Shown one piece after another: positions 26,152 through 37,400 of a stretch of 64,000 nucleotides of DNA (positions within the stretch are counted from its first letter, which is position 1; every line of letters starts with the position of its first letter). The translations under genes and the position numbers were made by a program. The stretch is from Oceanospirillaceae bacterium (lineage in GTDB: Bacteria; Pseudomonadota; Gammaproteobacteria; Pseudomonadales; Balneatricaceae). Location of the stretch: positions 124,001-188,000 of the forward strand of contig JAPYOS010000006.1 in NCBI GenBank assembly GCA_029938085.1, written 5' to 3'. Below the pieces are notes generated by a model, which worked only from the letters and a program-made list of their open reading frames with translations, did no database searches and was not told the DNA's origin.

Positions 26152-26829
26152 ATGGCCCGCAAACCCAGTTTCAAATCTGTTCCTCGCTCTACAGGATTCA
26201 AGTCAGGCAAGGTGGTGCCGATAGGGCAGGCTGGGCGCCAGAGCTTGCGCATTATTGGTGGTGAATGGCGAGGCCGTAAAATCCCTTTTGCTACCGTGGC
26301 AGGCCTTCGTCCAACCCAAGACAGGGTGCGTGAAACCTTATTCAATTGGATCTCTGGGCCAGTGCCAGGCGCTAGGTGCTTAGACTTATTTGCAGGCACC
26401 GGTGCCTTAGGCTTAGAAGCCTTATCGCGTGGTGCTAAGCAGGTTGATTTTGTCGACCTATCAGCCGTGGCCACTAATACGCTTAATGACAACCTAAAGC
26501 AGCTGCCTATGGCCGTAGGTCAGGCAGCCCAAGTGGCACAAATGAGTGGCTTTGATTGGCTAAGAAACTATAAAGCGCAGGCGGCCACTGCTGAGCAAGT
26601 TAACACTTACGACTTAGTCTTCCTCGACCCGCCTTTTGCCTTAGCGCTGATGCAAGACATGCTTACCGCCGTGTTCGACAGTCAATGTTTATCCAGCAAA
26701 GCCATGATCTATGTAGAACAACCACAGCCCCTCACAGACTTGGTGTTGCCACAAGGCTGGACGTTACATCGCAGTAAAAAAGCCGGACAAGTGTTCTATG
26801 GTTTGCTTAGCCGGGTGAGCATCAACTAA
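26152..26829 (+). CDS. rsmD: 16S rRNA (guanine(966)-N2)-methyltransferase RsmD
   Basis: A 225-aa Rossmann-fold methyltransferase. It shows [11 protein letters not shown] and [16 protein letters not shown], characteristic of RsmD, then SAM motif [14 protein letters not shown] (78-90) and the catalytic DPPF (159-162). It methylates G966 of 16S rRNA during 30S maturation. About 30 extra basic residues precede the conserved core. It diverges from ftsY, and its stop overlaps the stop of astB by four bases on the opposite strand, leaving no room for a terminator. Confidence 0.95.
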   Translation: MARKPSFKSVPRSTGFKSGKVVPIGQAGRQSLRIIGGEWRGRKIPFATVAGLRPTQDRVRETLFNWISGPVPGARCLDLFAGTGALGLEALSRGAKQVDFVDLSAVATNTLNDNLKQLPMAVGQAAQVAQMSGFDWLRNYKAQAATAEQVNTYDLVFLDPPFALALMQDMLTAVFDSQCLSSKAMIYVEQPQPLTDLVLPQGWTLHRSKKAGQVFYGLLSRVSIN

Positions 26830-28193
26830 CGCTGGAAGTCGTAAACGCTGCCTAGGCACAAGATCTGCGTCAGTTCATCGAGGGCGCTGTGGCTTTCGAT
26901 GAGTAGCTGTGGGTCGGCTAAGTCCGCTTCGCTGAGTGTGTCGCGATAGTGCTTTTCGGTCCAGCCCATAAGCCGCGGGAACAATGCATCATTCATCACA
27001 CAGGCTGGGTTAACCGCGGCTTGTTCTGCTTGGTTAAGTACCACTCTTAGTCGCAAACAAGCGGGTCCACCCCCGTTGCTCATGCTTTGTTTGAGGTCAA
27101 ATACCAAAATTTCTTCAATGGCATTGTCGCTAGCGATAAGCTGATCTAGGTAGGCCGATACATTGGCATTTTCTCGGCATTCTTGGGGTACCACTATGCC
27201 CATTTTGCCTTCACTTAGGTGTGGAAGGCTCAATAATTGGCTGTTGAAGAGGTAGCTTTTAACCGCGTCTTGTACGCTGACTTGGTCGGCAGGGACTTCA
27301 ATGAATTGCATGTCGCCATTACCTATGTTCGACATAGCTTGTTGTAAATTGTCGTTAACCTCGCTGGTATTGAGAAAGGCTAACTCGTGGTAGAAAGACA
27401 CTTTGCCGTTACCTACTGCAATCACGTCATTGTGGAATACACCGGCGTCGATCACGTCTGGGTTTTGTTGGGCATAGACCACTTGTTCGTCTTTTAAGCC
27501 GTGTAAACGGGCTATCGCTTGCGAGGCTTCTAAGCTCTGACGTGCTGGGTACTTAGCAGGTTTTGGTGCTGTGCCATTAAAAGCGTGTTGGCCATACACA
27601 AAAAATTCCACTCCGGCTGTGCCATAGTCGTGGCAAAAGCGGGTGTGGTTAGCTGCGCCTTCGTCACCAAAGTGGTCGGAAGAAGGCAAGGCCTGATGAT
27701 GGCCAAAACGGTCTTCGTTGGCAAAGGTGGCTTGTAAAATCCGCCCCGTGGTTTCATGTTCGATCGAACGGTGAAAGCGGTTCACTAGGTTTGCAGGCGT
27801 AAAGTGTAAGCGGCCATCGCTACAGTCTGCACTGGGCGACACCGTGGCGGCGTTAGCAGTCCACATGCTGGAAGCAGAATAACAAGACGCCAATAATGCG
27901 GCGTCTTGTTTTGCTGCGCGTTGAATCACTTGGCTGTCGTTGCCAGTAAACCCAAGGCGTCGCAACGTGTGTAAATCCGGCCGTGACTGTGGCGCTAATA
28001 CGCCTTGGAACATACCCAAGTCATGCAGCGATTTCATCTTCTGCAAACCTTGCTGTGCGGCCTGCTTGGGATTGGATGGGCGAGCCGAGTTGCTGCTAGA
28101 GGCAACGTTGCCGTAAGACAGGCCGCCGTAGTTGTGAGTGGGCCCTACTAGACCATCAAAGTTAGCTTCGAGCGCTTGAGTGTGGGTGCTCAT
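26826..28193 (-). CDS. astB: N-succinylarginine dihydrolase
   Basis: A 455-aa enzyme of the arginine succinyltransferase pathway that converts N2-succinylarginine to N2-succinylornithine, releasing two ammonia and CO2. The start [21 protein letters not shown] is diagnostic, and [13 protein letters not shown] near residue 377 contains the likely catalytic Cys of this guanidine-modifying fold. It is the last gene of the cluster, eleven bases after astD, with an AAGGAGA ribosome binding site. No astE-like gene follows it; rsmD converges on it instead. Confidence 0.97.
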   Translation of the reverse strand: MSTHTQALEANFDGLVGPTHNYGGLSYGNVASSSNSARPSNPKQAAQQGLQKMKSLHDLGMFQGVLAPQSRPDLHTLRRLGFTGNDSQVIQRAAKQDAALLASCYSASSMWTANAATVSPSADCSDGRLHFTPANLVNRFHRSIEHETTGRILQATFANEDRFGHHQALPSSDHFGDEGAANHTRFCHDYGTAGVEFFVYGQHAFNGTAPKPAKYPARQSLEASQAIARLHGLKDEQVVYAQQNPDVIDAGVFHNDVIAVGNGKVSFYHELAFLNTSEVNDNLQQAMSNIGNGDMQFIEVPADQVSVQDAVKSYLFNSQLLSLPHLSEGKMGIVVPQECRENANVSAYLDQLIASDNAIEEILVFDLKQSMSNGGGPACLRLRVVLNQAEQAAVNPACVMNDALFPRLMGWTEKHYRDTLSEADLADPQLLIESHSALDELTQILCLGSVYDFQR

Positions 28194-28204
28194 GGGTCTT
28201 CTCC

Positions 28205-29677
<1,473 letters not shown>

Positions 29678-29684
29678 TTATGCT

Positions 29685-30719
29685 TTAGGGGCGTGGGCCA
29701 AATAATGGCACTGCTCGGAGTGGGTCGCCGGTTTGGAGTTGTAGGGCGTTAGCTAATTCTGTATTGATGCATAACGGTCCAGATTCGGGGGCGTTGATAT
29801 ACACCATGGTGCAGCGATAGTTCGTTAGACTCGTATTGCTGACCAGATACGGAGTATCGCCGGTGGCGACCTGGTCTTCTACGCTCACGGTGTAGTGTTG
29901 GCTGTCGCGCACGGCACGAATGTCTTGTACTTGTGTTTCTAAGGTTGGGCCACCATCGAAGATATCCACATAACCTTGGTAGCGAAAACCTTCGTCTTCA
30001 AGCATCTTACGGGCCGGCTGAGTATTGTGATGTACTTCGCCGATCACCGCTCGGGCCTCTTCTGGCAATAAATTGATGTACAGCGGGTGGCGAGGCATGA
30101 GCTCGGCAATAAATTCTTTTTTGCCTAGCCCGGTCAGGCGGTCTGCATCGGCAAATGGCATATCGAAAAAGTGACCGCCTAAGCCGTCCCAAAATGGAGA
30201 TTGGCCATCGGCATCGGAAACACCGCGCATTTCGGCGATAATTTTGCTTTCAAAACGCTCAGGAAATTGTGCCAAAAATAGAAATCGGCTTTTGGACAAC
30301 AGGCTACCGTTTTTGCTGTGGCGATACTCAGGGTCCAAAAACAAGGTGCACACTTCCGCGCACGCAGTCTGATCGTTGCTCAAGTACAAGGTCGGGAAGC
30401 TGTTGTGCACCTCAAGTTCTCGGCTAGAGTGGACTAACGTGCCAATACGGTAGCTATACCAAGGGCTGCTGAGGCCAATAGTCGATTCGATGCCACAAAT
30501 TCCAGCGATCTTGCCGGTGGTGGTGTCTTGCATTACAAACACATAGCTTTGTTCGTAATTAAGGTCCACTTGGCTCTCAAAGGCGGCTAATGAAGCTTCT
30601 ACTTTACTGAGAATACGCGCTGGATCGGCAGGTAATGAGGTAAAACCAACACCTGCTTTGTGAGCCAAATCAAGCAGGGCGTCGGCATCGGTCGCCGCGA
30701 GGGGACGAATGATCATCAT
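29685..30719 (-). CDS. aruG: Arginine N-succinyltransferase, beta-type subunit (AruG)
   Basis: A 344-aa member of the AstA family, which transfers succinyl from succinyl-CoA to the alpha-amino group of arginine. It begins MMIIRPLAATDADALLDLAHKAGVGFTSLP and carries the family motifs CTLFLDPEYRHSKNG and FDGGPTLE. Pseudomonads use two non-identical AstA subunits, AruF and AruG; this second copy fits that organisation and resembles AruG. The gene has a strong GGAGG ribosome binding site and is preceded by 124 bases without a gene, so an internal promoter is possible. Confidence 0.93.
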   Translation of the reverse strand: MMIIRPLAATDADALLDLAHKAGVGFTSLPADPARILSKVEASLAAFESQVDLNYEQSYVFVMQDTTTGKIAGICGIESTIGLSSPWYSYRIGTLVHSSRELEVHNSFPTLYLSNDQTACAEVCTLFLDPEYRHSKNGSLLSKSRFLFLAQFPERFESKIIAEMRGVSDADGQSPFWDGLGGHFFDMPFADADRLTGLGKKEFIAELMPRHPLYINLLPEEARAVIGEVHHNTQPARKMLEDEGFRYQGYVDIFDGGPTLETQVQDIRAVRDSQHYTVSVEDQVATGDTPYLVSNTSLTNYRCTMVYINAPESGPLCINTELANALQLQTGDPLRAVPLFGPRP

Positions 30720-30843
30720 GGGAGCCTCCAGAAGGTAATTACAGATAATATTTGATGCTGCAAATAGTACCTGTGTTACGCCAACAACACTTTTGTGTAA
30801 ACGCTTCTGGATTTATTACTAGAGACTTTTATTGATCGCTATA

Positions 30844-31851
30844 TTACAGCGGGCAATAGGTGACTGTGTTGCCATTGGCTACCTGCAAACCCTCTAGCTG
30901 AGCCTCGCTCAAAATCAAAGCGGCGCCCTGTTTACGAGCGATAATACAACGAAAATCGTGGCTGCTATTATTACTCACCAGCACCCGTTTGCCTTGTTCG
31001 ACTGGATTACCGGCCTGTACTTTTATCTGTTCTGCATGGCGAATAGCACGGATATGACGCGTGCGTACTTCTAATATAGGGCCAGCATCAAAAATATCGA
31101 CGTGACCTTCAAAATGTAGGCCTTCGTGTTCAAGGATATTGACGATGTCTTCGACGTCGTCGTGATGTTGGCCAATCACGGCTTGGGCCGTGTCGCTGAG
31201 CAACGGCACGTAGAGTGGATAACGTGGCATCAAGTTAGCTATAAAACGCTTATTGCTAGAGGCTGTGAGCAGGTCCGCTTGGGCAAAATCCATGCTGAAA
31301 AAATGGCGCCCAACAGACTCCCAAAATGGGGATACACCCTGTTCGTCAATAACACCTTTGATCTCGGCAATGGTGGTGGCGGCGAAACGCTCTGGAAAGC
31401 AGGCCATAAACAATAACCGAGACTTAGACAAGAGTTGGTCGTAGTAATTGCAGCGGTAATCGGGTTCTAAATAAAACGAACTGAGGCGCGAAGCACCGGT
31501 GTAATCGTGCCCCATATGTAAAGCCGGAATACGGTTATTGATGTTTAAATCGGCAGACACGTGCACTACTTGGTCAACCCGGTAGCTATAGAAAGGTTCG
31601 CTTAATCCGACCGTAGCGTCTACCGTACAGGTGCCTACTAAACGTGAAGTTTGGGTGTCTTCCATAACAAAGGTGTAGCCTTCTTCGCCAGCTTGGTCAA
31701 CGCTTGCGGCAAACGACAACTCACTGTGGCTAATCTTTTGCGCCAGACGTTGTGGGTGGTTAGGCAGGTTGGTATGGCCCACACCGGTGGCTGCTGCAAA
31801 ATCTACAAAGGCTTCGCTGTCGTCACTTTTTATGGGCCGTACGATTAACAT
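30844..31851 (-). CDS. aruF: Arginine N-succinyltransferase, alpha-type subunit (AruF)
   Basis: A 335-aa AstA-family protein, paralogous to the next gene over its full length (MLIVRPIKSDDSEAFVDFA, SSFYLEPDYRCNYYDQLLSKSR, FDAGPILE). With AruG it would form the heteromeric arginine/ornithine succinyltransferase. Its start overlaps the stop of the M20 hydrolase gene by seven bases, so the M20 gene is firmly inside the operon. Assignment of alpha versus beta subunit is by order and similarity only. Confidence 0.92.
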   Translation of the reverse strand: MLIVRPIKSDDSEAFVDFAAATGVGHTNLPNHPQRLAQKISHSELSFAASVDQAGEEGYTFVMEDTQTSRLVGTCTVDATVGLSEPFYSYRVDQVVHVSADLNINNRIPALHMGHDYTGASRLSSFYLEPDYRCNYYDQLLSKSRLLFMACFPERFAATTIAEIKGVIDEQGVSPFWESVGRHFFSMDFAQADLLTASSNKRFIANLMPRYPLYVPLLSDTAQAVIGQHHDDVEDIVNILEHEGLHFEGHVDIFDAGPILEVRTRHIRAIRHAEQIKVQAGNPVEQGKRVLVSNNSSHDFRCIIARKQGAALILSEAQLEGLQVANGNTVTYCPL

Positions 31852-33128
31852 TTGGCTTGCTCCATAGAAGTTCTATGCATACCATCTCGCTGCAGCCAGG
31901 CCAAGTCATCGGCTTGGGCCAAGCGCAATAAAATTAGTGCGCTGAGTTGTGAGCGAGTGGTGAGGCTAGAAAGGTGCATATACTCATCTTGACTGTGGAT
32001 TTTACCACCCTGAACACCCAAGGTATCAATATTAGGCAGGCCTGCGGCGGCTAGGTTATTACCATCGCAACAACCACCGGTCGGCAAAAACTCTAAACTT
32101 AATCCTAGGCTTTTGCCACAAGATTGCACCAATTCACAGAGCTGCTGATTGGCCGGGCTGAGTTGTTTTGGCTGACGGCCAAAGCCGCCGTGTAGCTCAA
32201 TAGTAAGGCTATCCCGACTATTGATATCGGCCAAAATGGTGTTGATTTGTGCCTCACACCAAGCCTGCTGATCGCTGCTTTCAATACGGATGTTAAAACG
32301 CATGGTGCAGGTGTCTGGCACAATATTCACCGCCCCGCCGCCCTGTACAAACCCCGGGTTAATAGTGACGCCTTGTTGCTGGCCATTAAGGTCATCTAGG
32401 GCGCGGGTGAAATCGGCCATCGCACGAATAGCGTTGCGGCCTAAATGATGCTCGCGACCTGCATGGGCGGCTTTACCTCGGGTGACTACGGAAAAATTGC
32501 CACTGCCTTTGCGTGCGCCGGCTAAGTTACCGTCGGCAAACGAGGGTTCGTAAATCAAACCAAGGTGATGGCGTTTGGCAATTGCAGGGAATAACTTCGA
32601 CGAACTTGGTGAACCGATTTCTTCGTCTGGGTTAAATAGGATTTCCCAGCCTAGTTGGTCTTGCAAAGGGCTACGCTCAAAGGCTTCTAGGGCCTTAAAC
32701 ATCACCACTATGCCGCCTTTTAGGTCGGCTACGCCGGGACCATTGATGACGTCGTCTTCAAGGTAAGTGATTTTTTGGAACGGGTGATCAATAGGAAAAA
32801 CCGTGTCCATGTGGGCGCACAAAAATACTTGTGTAGGCGCTTGAGGGCGCTTAAATAAACGCAAAGCTCGGCCTAGGGGCTTTTGGTTAAGCTGGCCCAA
32901 GTCATCCACCACGTCTTGCGGTGGCATGTCGATAAATTCTAGCTCGCAATCTAGCTTTTTACTCCATTGCGCTAAGGTATCGGCCACTTTGTTAACGCCG
33001 GCAACGTTGTAGCTACCGGAGTTGATTTCGGCCAAAGTCCATAGGTCTTGCTGCATGACTTGCTGCTGTGTAGCAATCCATTCTAAGGTTTGTGCTTCCA
33101 AGTCGTTGTTTACAGTCAGGGTAGTCAT
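31845..33128 (-). CDS. M20 (carboxypeptidase G2-like) hydrolase, candidate N-succinylglutamate desuccinylase
   Basis: A 427-aa di-zinc M20 peptidase resembling glutamate carboxypeptidase (CPG2). All expected residues are present: H106 and catalytic D108 in AHMDT, D135 in GPGVADLKGG, catalytic E169 and ligand E170 in NPDEEIGS, E194, and H378. The lid/dimerisation domain is at about 205-315. CPG2-type enzymes cleave glutamate from N-acyl groups. The gene lies between astC and aruF, overlapping aruF by seven bases, in a cluster that lacks the M14-family AstE. I infer it performs the last step, N-succinylglutamate to glutamate plus succinate. It could instead act on another N-acyl amino acid. Confidence 0.85.
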   Translation of the reverse strand: MTTLTVNNDLEAQTLEWIATQQQVMQQDLWTLAEINSGSYNVAGVNKVADTLAQWSKKLDCELEFIDMPPQDVVDDLGQLNQKPLGRALRLFKRPQAPTQVFLCAHMDTVFPIDHPFQKITYLEDDVINGPGVADLKGGIVVMFKALEAFERSPLQDQLGWEILFNPDEEIGSPSSSKLFPAIAKRHHLGLIYEPSFADGNLAGARKGSGNFSVVTRGKAAHAGREHHLGRNAIRAMADFTRALDDLNGQQQGVTINPGFVQGGGAVNIVPDTCTMRFNIRIESSDQQAWCEAQINTILADINSRDSLTIELHGGFGRQPKQLSPANQQLCELVQSCGKSLGLSLEFLPTGGCCDGNNLAAAGLPNIDTLGVQGGKIHSQDEYMHLSSLTTRSQLSALILLRLAQADDLAWLQRDGMHRTSMEQAKC

Positions 33129-33136
33129 GCGTTGTC

Positions 33137-34351
33137 TTATGCCTCTACAATCTGGCGCACAGCGTGTTCTAGAATGGCTAGGCCAGCGTCGATGTCTGCG
33201 TCTGGAATCAATAATGACGGTGCAAAACGGATCACGTCGGGCCCTGCCACCAATACCAACAAACCTTTGGCTTGGGCGGCTTTAAGGAATTCACCGGCAC
33301 GGCCTTTGTATTCTTCGCTTAAAGCGCAACCAATTAACAAGCCTTTACCACGCACTTCGTCACAAAAAGGCATGCGCGCGTTAATGGCTTCTACACCGGC
33401 TTTAAAACGTTCGTGTTTGGCGTTAACACCGGCCAATACTTCTGGGGTGTTAACAATGTCGATGACTGCTTCGGCAATAGAGCACGCCAGTGGGTTGCCA
33501 CCGTAGGTGCTGCCATGGGTGCCAATCGCTAAGCTTTTGGAAACCTTGTCGGTGGTTAACATCGCAGCGACTGGGAAGCCGTTACCAATGCCTTTAGCCG
33601 TCGTCAGAATGTCTGGCATGATGTCGGTCTGTTGGTAGGCGTACAAAGTACCGAGGCGACCAGCGCCCGTTTGAACTTCGTCTAGCACCAATAAGGCATT
33701 GTGCTCGTCACACAACTCACGGGCGCGCTTGATAAAGGCTGGGTCTGCATCAATGATGCCGCCTTCGCCCTGTAACGGTTCCATAACGATGGCGCAGGTT
33801 TTAGCAGAAACGGCGGCTTCTAAGGCGGCGATATCGTTGAAAGGCAAGTGGGTAATGCCTTCTAAAGCAGGGCCAAAACCGGCGCTATATTTAGGTTGGC
33901 CGCCTACGCTAACGGTGAACAAGGTACGCCCGTGAAAGGCTTGTTCAAAGGCAATGATTTCGTTCTTTTGTTCGCCAAAGTTATCGACCGCGTAACGGCG
34001 GGCTAACTTAAATGCAGCTTCGTTGGCTTCACCACCGGAGTTGGCGAAGTAAACTCTATCGGCAAAGGTGGCGTCGGTTAGCTTTTTGGCTAAACGTAGG
34101 GCCGGCTCGTTAGTCATGACGTTGGCAATATGCCACAGCTTTTCGCCTTGTTCTTTAAGGGTGGCGACTAGCTTTGGGTGGCTATGACCCACACTGGTAA
34201 CGGCAATGCCACCGGCAAAGTCGATGTACTCTTTGTCGTTTTGATCCCAAATACGCGAGCCTTCACCGCGTACTGGAATAACGGGTGCTGGCGCGTAGTT
34301 TTGCACCATTACTTCATCAAATAGGGCGCGGGTTACGGGGGTGTTGCTCAT
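33137..34351 (-). CDS. astC: Succinylornithine/acetylornithine aminotransferase
   Basis: A 404-aa class III PLP transaminase. The cofactor lysine is K253 in [10 protein letters not shown], the pyridine-N contact is D224 in [10 protein letters not shown], and [18 protein letters not shown] is the phosphate-binding region. It transfers the delta-amino group of succinylornithine to 2-oxoglutarate, and probably also serves as the biosynthetic acetylornithine transaminase (ArgD), as AruC does in pseudomonads. It is second after gdhB, and the M20 gene starts nine bases downstream of its stop. Confidence 0.94.
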   Translation of the reverse strand: MSNTPVTRALFDEVMVQNYAPAPVIPVRGEGSRIWDQNDKEYIDFAGGIAVTSVGHSHPKLVATLKEQGEKLWHIANVMTNEPALRLAKKLTDATFADRVYFANSGGEANEAAFKLARRYAVDNFGEQKNEIIAFEQAFHGRTLFTVSVGGQPKYSAGFGPALEGITHLPFNDIAALEAAVSAKTCAIVMEPLQGEGGIIDADPAFIKRARELCDEHNALLVLDEVQTGAGRLGTLYAYQQTDIMPDILTTAKGIGNGFPVAAMLTTDKVSKSLAIGTHGSTYGGNPLACSIAEAVIDIVNTPEVLAGVNAKHERFKAGVEAINARMPFCDEVRGKGLLIGCALSEEYKGRAGEFLKAAQAKGLLVLVAGPDVIRFAPSLLIPDADIDAGLAILEHAVRQIVEA

Positions 34352-34400
34352 AAATAATCCTAATTAATCTGTGGGTTAATATGTTAGTTAATGGTGCTGC

Positions 34401-37400
34401 TTAGCGGGCTTTTAGCTTGGCGATTTCACGCACTGCTACGGACAACATGGCTAAATTAATGTCGCTATTAGCTTGTAGTTCGCTAAACAAATTCAAGCAG
34501 CGTTCGATTACATCTTGATTGCGTTGTTCCCAAGCCTGGCTTTGATCGCTAGACATCACGGATTGGGTCAACTGTGCAAGGCTGGCTTCAAATTCGTGTT
34601 TGAGGCTGGCGCGGGCTTTACGTTGCCACTGGTCTTGGCTGGGTAAGTTGGCAATCGCTTGGTTGATCCAATCACCCTGAAAACGTTCGTATAAGCTGTA
34701 CCAGGTTTGGGCTGCGGTAGACACTTGGCTGGCACACTGGCGCGCAACTTGAGCCACGTCTAAACCGTGGTATAAAAATTCAAGTTGGCTTAAGCGTTGG
34801 CTGATGCCAATATCTAGGCCACTTTGAGTGAGTTGTTGTGCATGTGCCTGAATACGCTCGGCCGCGGTTGGTGGCAATAAATCGGCCAGTTGAGAGGTGT
34901 AGTCTTGCATGGGTTGTTGGTGTTGATCGACCATGGCTTGGATTGATTCACCCTCGTGATGGCTCAGCAACCAGAGGGTTAAATCCTCTAGCAAGGTCTG
35001 GATGTTCTTGTGTAAGGCCATCGATTTTGAGTAGTCCAGCATTAGCGTAACGCGGTCTAGTTCTTGCCACAGGCTATTGGCATCCACAATATCGCACGCA
35101 GCGGTAAAGGCGCGCGCCATATCGCCTGCTTCGGCGCCCATTTCTTCCTGCAAATAGTTGCAGAAGGTTGAACCCATGCGGTTGCCCATTTGATTAGTGA
35201 CATGGGTGGCAATAATTTCGCTGCGTAGGGGGTGTGAGCCCATGGCGGCGGCATATTTTTTGCTCAATACCTTGGGGAAGTAGTGTTCTAGATTGCTGGC
35301 TAGGTAGGCATCGTTGCCAATGTCTGCAGCCATTAATTCATCAAACAAACGCATTTTGCTATAAGCCAGTAATACAGCGATTTCTGGCCGAGTTAAACCC
35401 TGCTGCAGGCGCGCACGTTCGTCCATATTGGCATCGTCCGGTAAACCTTCCAGTGCCCGGTTAAGGCGGCCTTGCTTTTCTAAACTATGAATGAGCCGTT
35501 TGTGATCACTCAGATGAGTACAGGCTTGATCTTGCGCAATACTCAGCACCAAACTTTGGTGGTAGTTATGGCTCAGTACCAAATCACCAACTTCGTCAGT
35601 CATGCTGGCCAGCAAGGTGTTGCGCTGCTTCATTGTCATGTCGCCGGCATCGACGAGCTGGCTAAGCAGAATCTTAATGTTAACTTCGTGGTCTGAACTA
35701 TCAACACCCGCGGAATTGTCGATGGCATCGGTATTGATGTAACCACCGGCTTGAGCAAATTCAATACGCCCATGTTGAGAGAAACCAAGGTTGCCCCCTT
35801 CACCGATTACTTTGGCACCTAGCTGGTTGCCGTTAACCCGTAGGTTGTCGTTGGCAGGGTCGCCTATGTCACTGTGGTTTTCGCTGCTGGCTTTCACATA
35901 GGTGCCAATGCCGCCGTTCCAAAATAAATCCACTGGCATCTTCAACAAGGCGTGAATCAATTCGTTGGGTGTCATTTTTTTAGCATCGGTGCCCATCATG
36001 GTTTGTATTTGTGGGCTTAGAGCGATGGACTTTGCTGAACGTTCAAAAATGCCGCCACCTTTGGAAATAAGCTGCTGTTCATAATCGCTCCAGCTGGAGC
36101 GAGGTAAGTTGAATAAGCGTTGGCGCTCAACAAAGGACTTGGCCGCATTGGGGGTAGGGTCAATAAAAATATGCAGGTGGTTAAAGGCCGCTTGTAAACA
36201 AATGTGTTCAGACAAGAGCATGCCATTACCAAATACGTCGCCCGCCATGTCACCAACACCTACGACGGTAAAATCTTGGGTTTGGCAGTCGCGGCCTTGT
36301 TCTGCAAACAACCGCTTCACCGATTCCCACGCACCACGGGCGGTAATGCCCATCTTTTTGTGGTCGTAGCCGTTAGCACCGCCAGAGGCAAAGGCATCGC
36401 CCAACCAAAAGTTGTTTGTCTCGGAAATTGAGTTGGCCAAATCAGAGAAGGTGGCCGTGCCTTTGTCGGCTGCGACCACTAAATAAGGGTCGTCATCGTC
36501 GTAGCGCACTACTTGTTTAGGCGCCACCACTTGTTTGTCGACTATATTGTCGGTGACGTCGAGTAAGGCTTGGATAAAGGTGGAATAGCTGCGAATCACC
36601 TCGGCCATCAGTACTTCGCGGTCTTGGGTAGTGGGTAATTGTTTACACACAAAACCACCTTTGGCGCCGAGCGGAACAATGACCGCATTTTTCACCATTT
36701 GCGCCTTAACCAGACCTAATACTTCGGTGCGGTAGTCTTCCTTGCGATCGGACCAACGCAAGCCACCACGGGCCACTTTGCCACCCCGTAAATGCACGCC
36801 TTCTACCCACGTGGAATAGACGAAAATTTCGTACTTAGGCAGCGGTAGGGGCACGCCTGGAATGTGGCTTGGATCCAACTTGCACGAAAGGTATTGGTGG
36901 GCCTGGCCATTACTGTCGGTCTGGTAGTAGTTGGTACGCAGCATCGACATGATGCAAGCCAAGAAGTACTTAACAATGCGGTCTTCGTCTAAATTGCTCA
37001 CCTGCTCTAAAGCCAAACCAATGTCTTCTTGTAACTGAGTGATGGTGCTGGCGTCGGCTTGCGCTTGTGGGTTAAAACGCGCTTCAAACAACCGCACTAA
37101 GGTATGAGTGATACCGGCGTTACGCATTAGCGTTGATTGCATATAGGTTTGGCTAAACGGCACCTGAATTTGATGTAAGTAGCTGCTGATAGCGCGTACT
37201 AAAATAATTTGCTGCCACGTAAGGTTGGCTGCCAATACTAAACTGTTAAATCGATCATTAGCCACTCGGCCATTGTAAATTTGACCAAAGGCGTCTTGGA
37301 AACGTTCTTTGGCGTTGGCTCCCTCGAGGTTGACTTGGGCATCGATTTGGATCACAAAGTCGATGATCCACTGGTTTAAACCAGCCTCAGACTTGATGCT

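Noticed and set aside
29685-31851. The two AstA-family genes as a recent duplication
   Set aside because: They differ throughout and match the normal AruF/AruG pair of pseudomonads.
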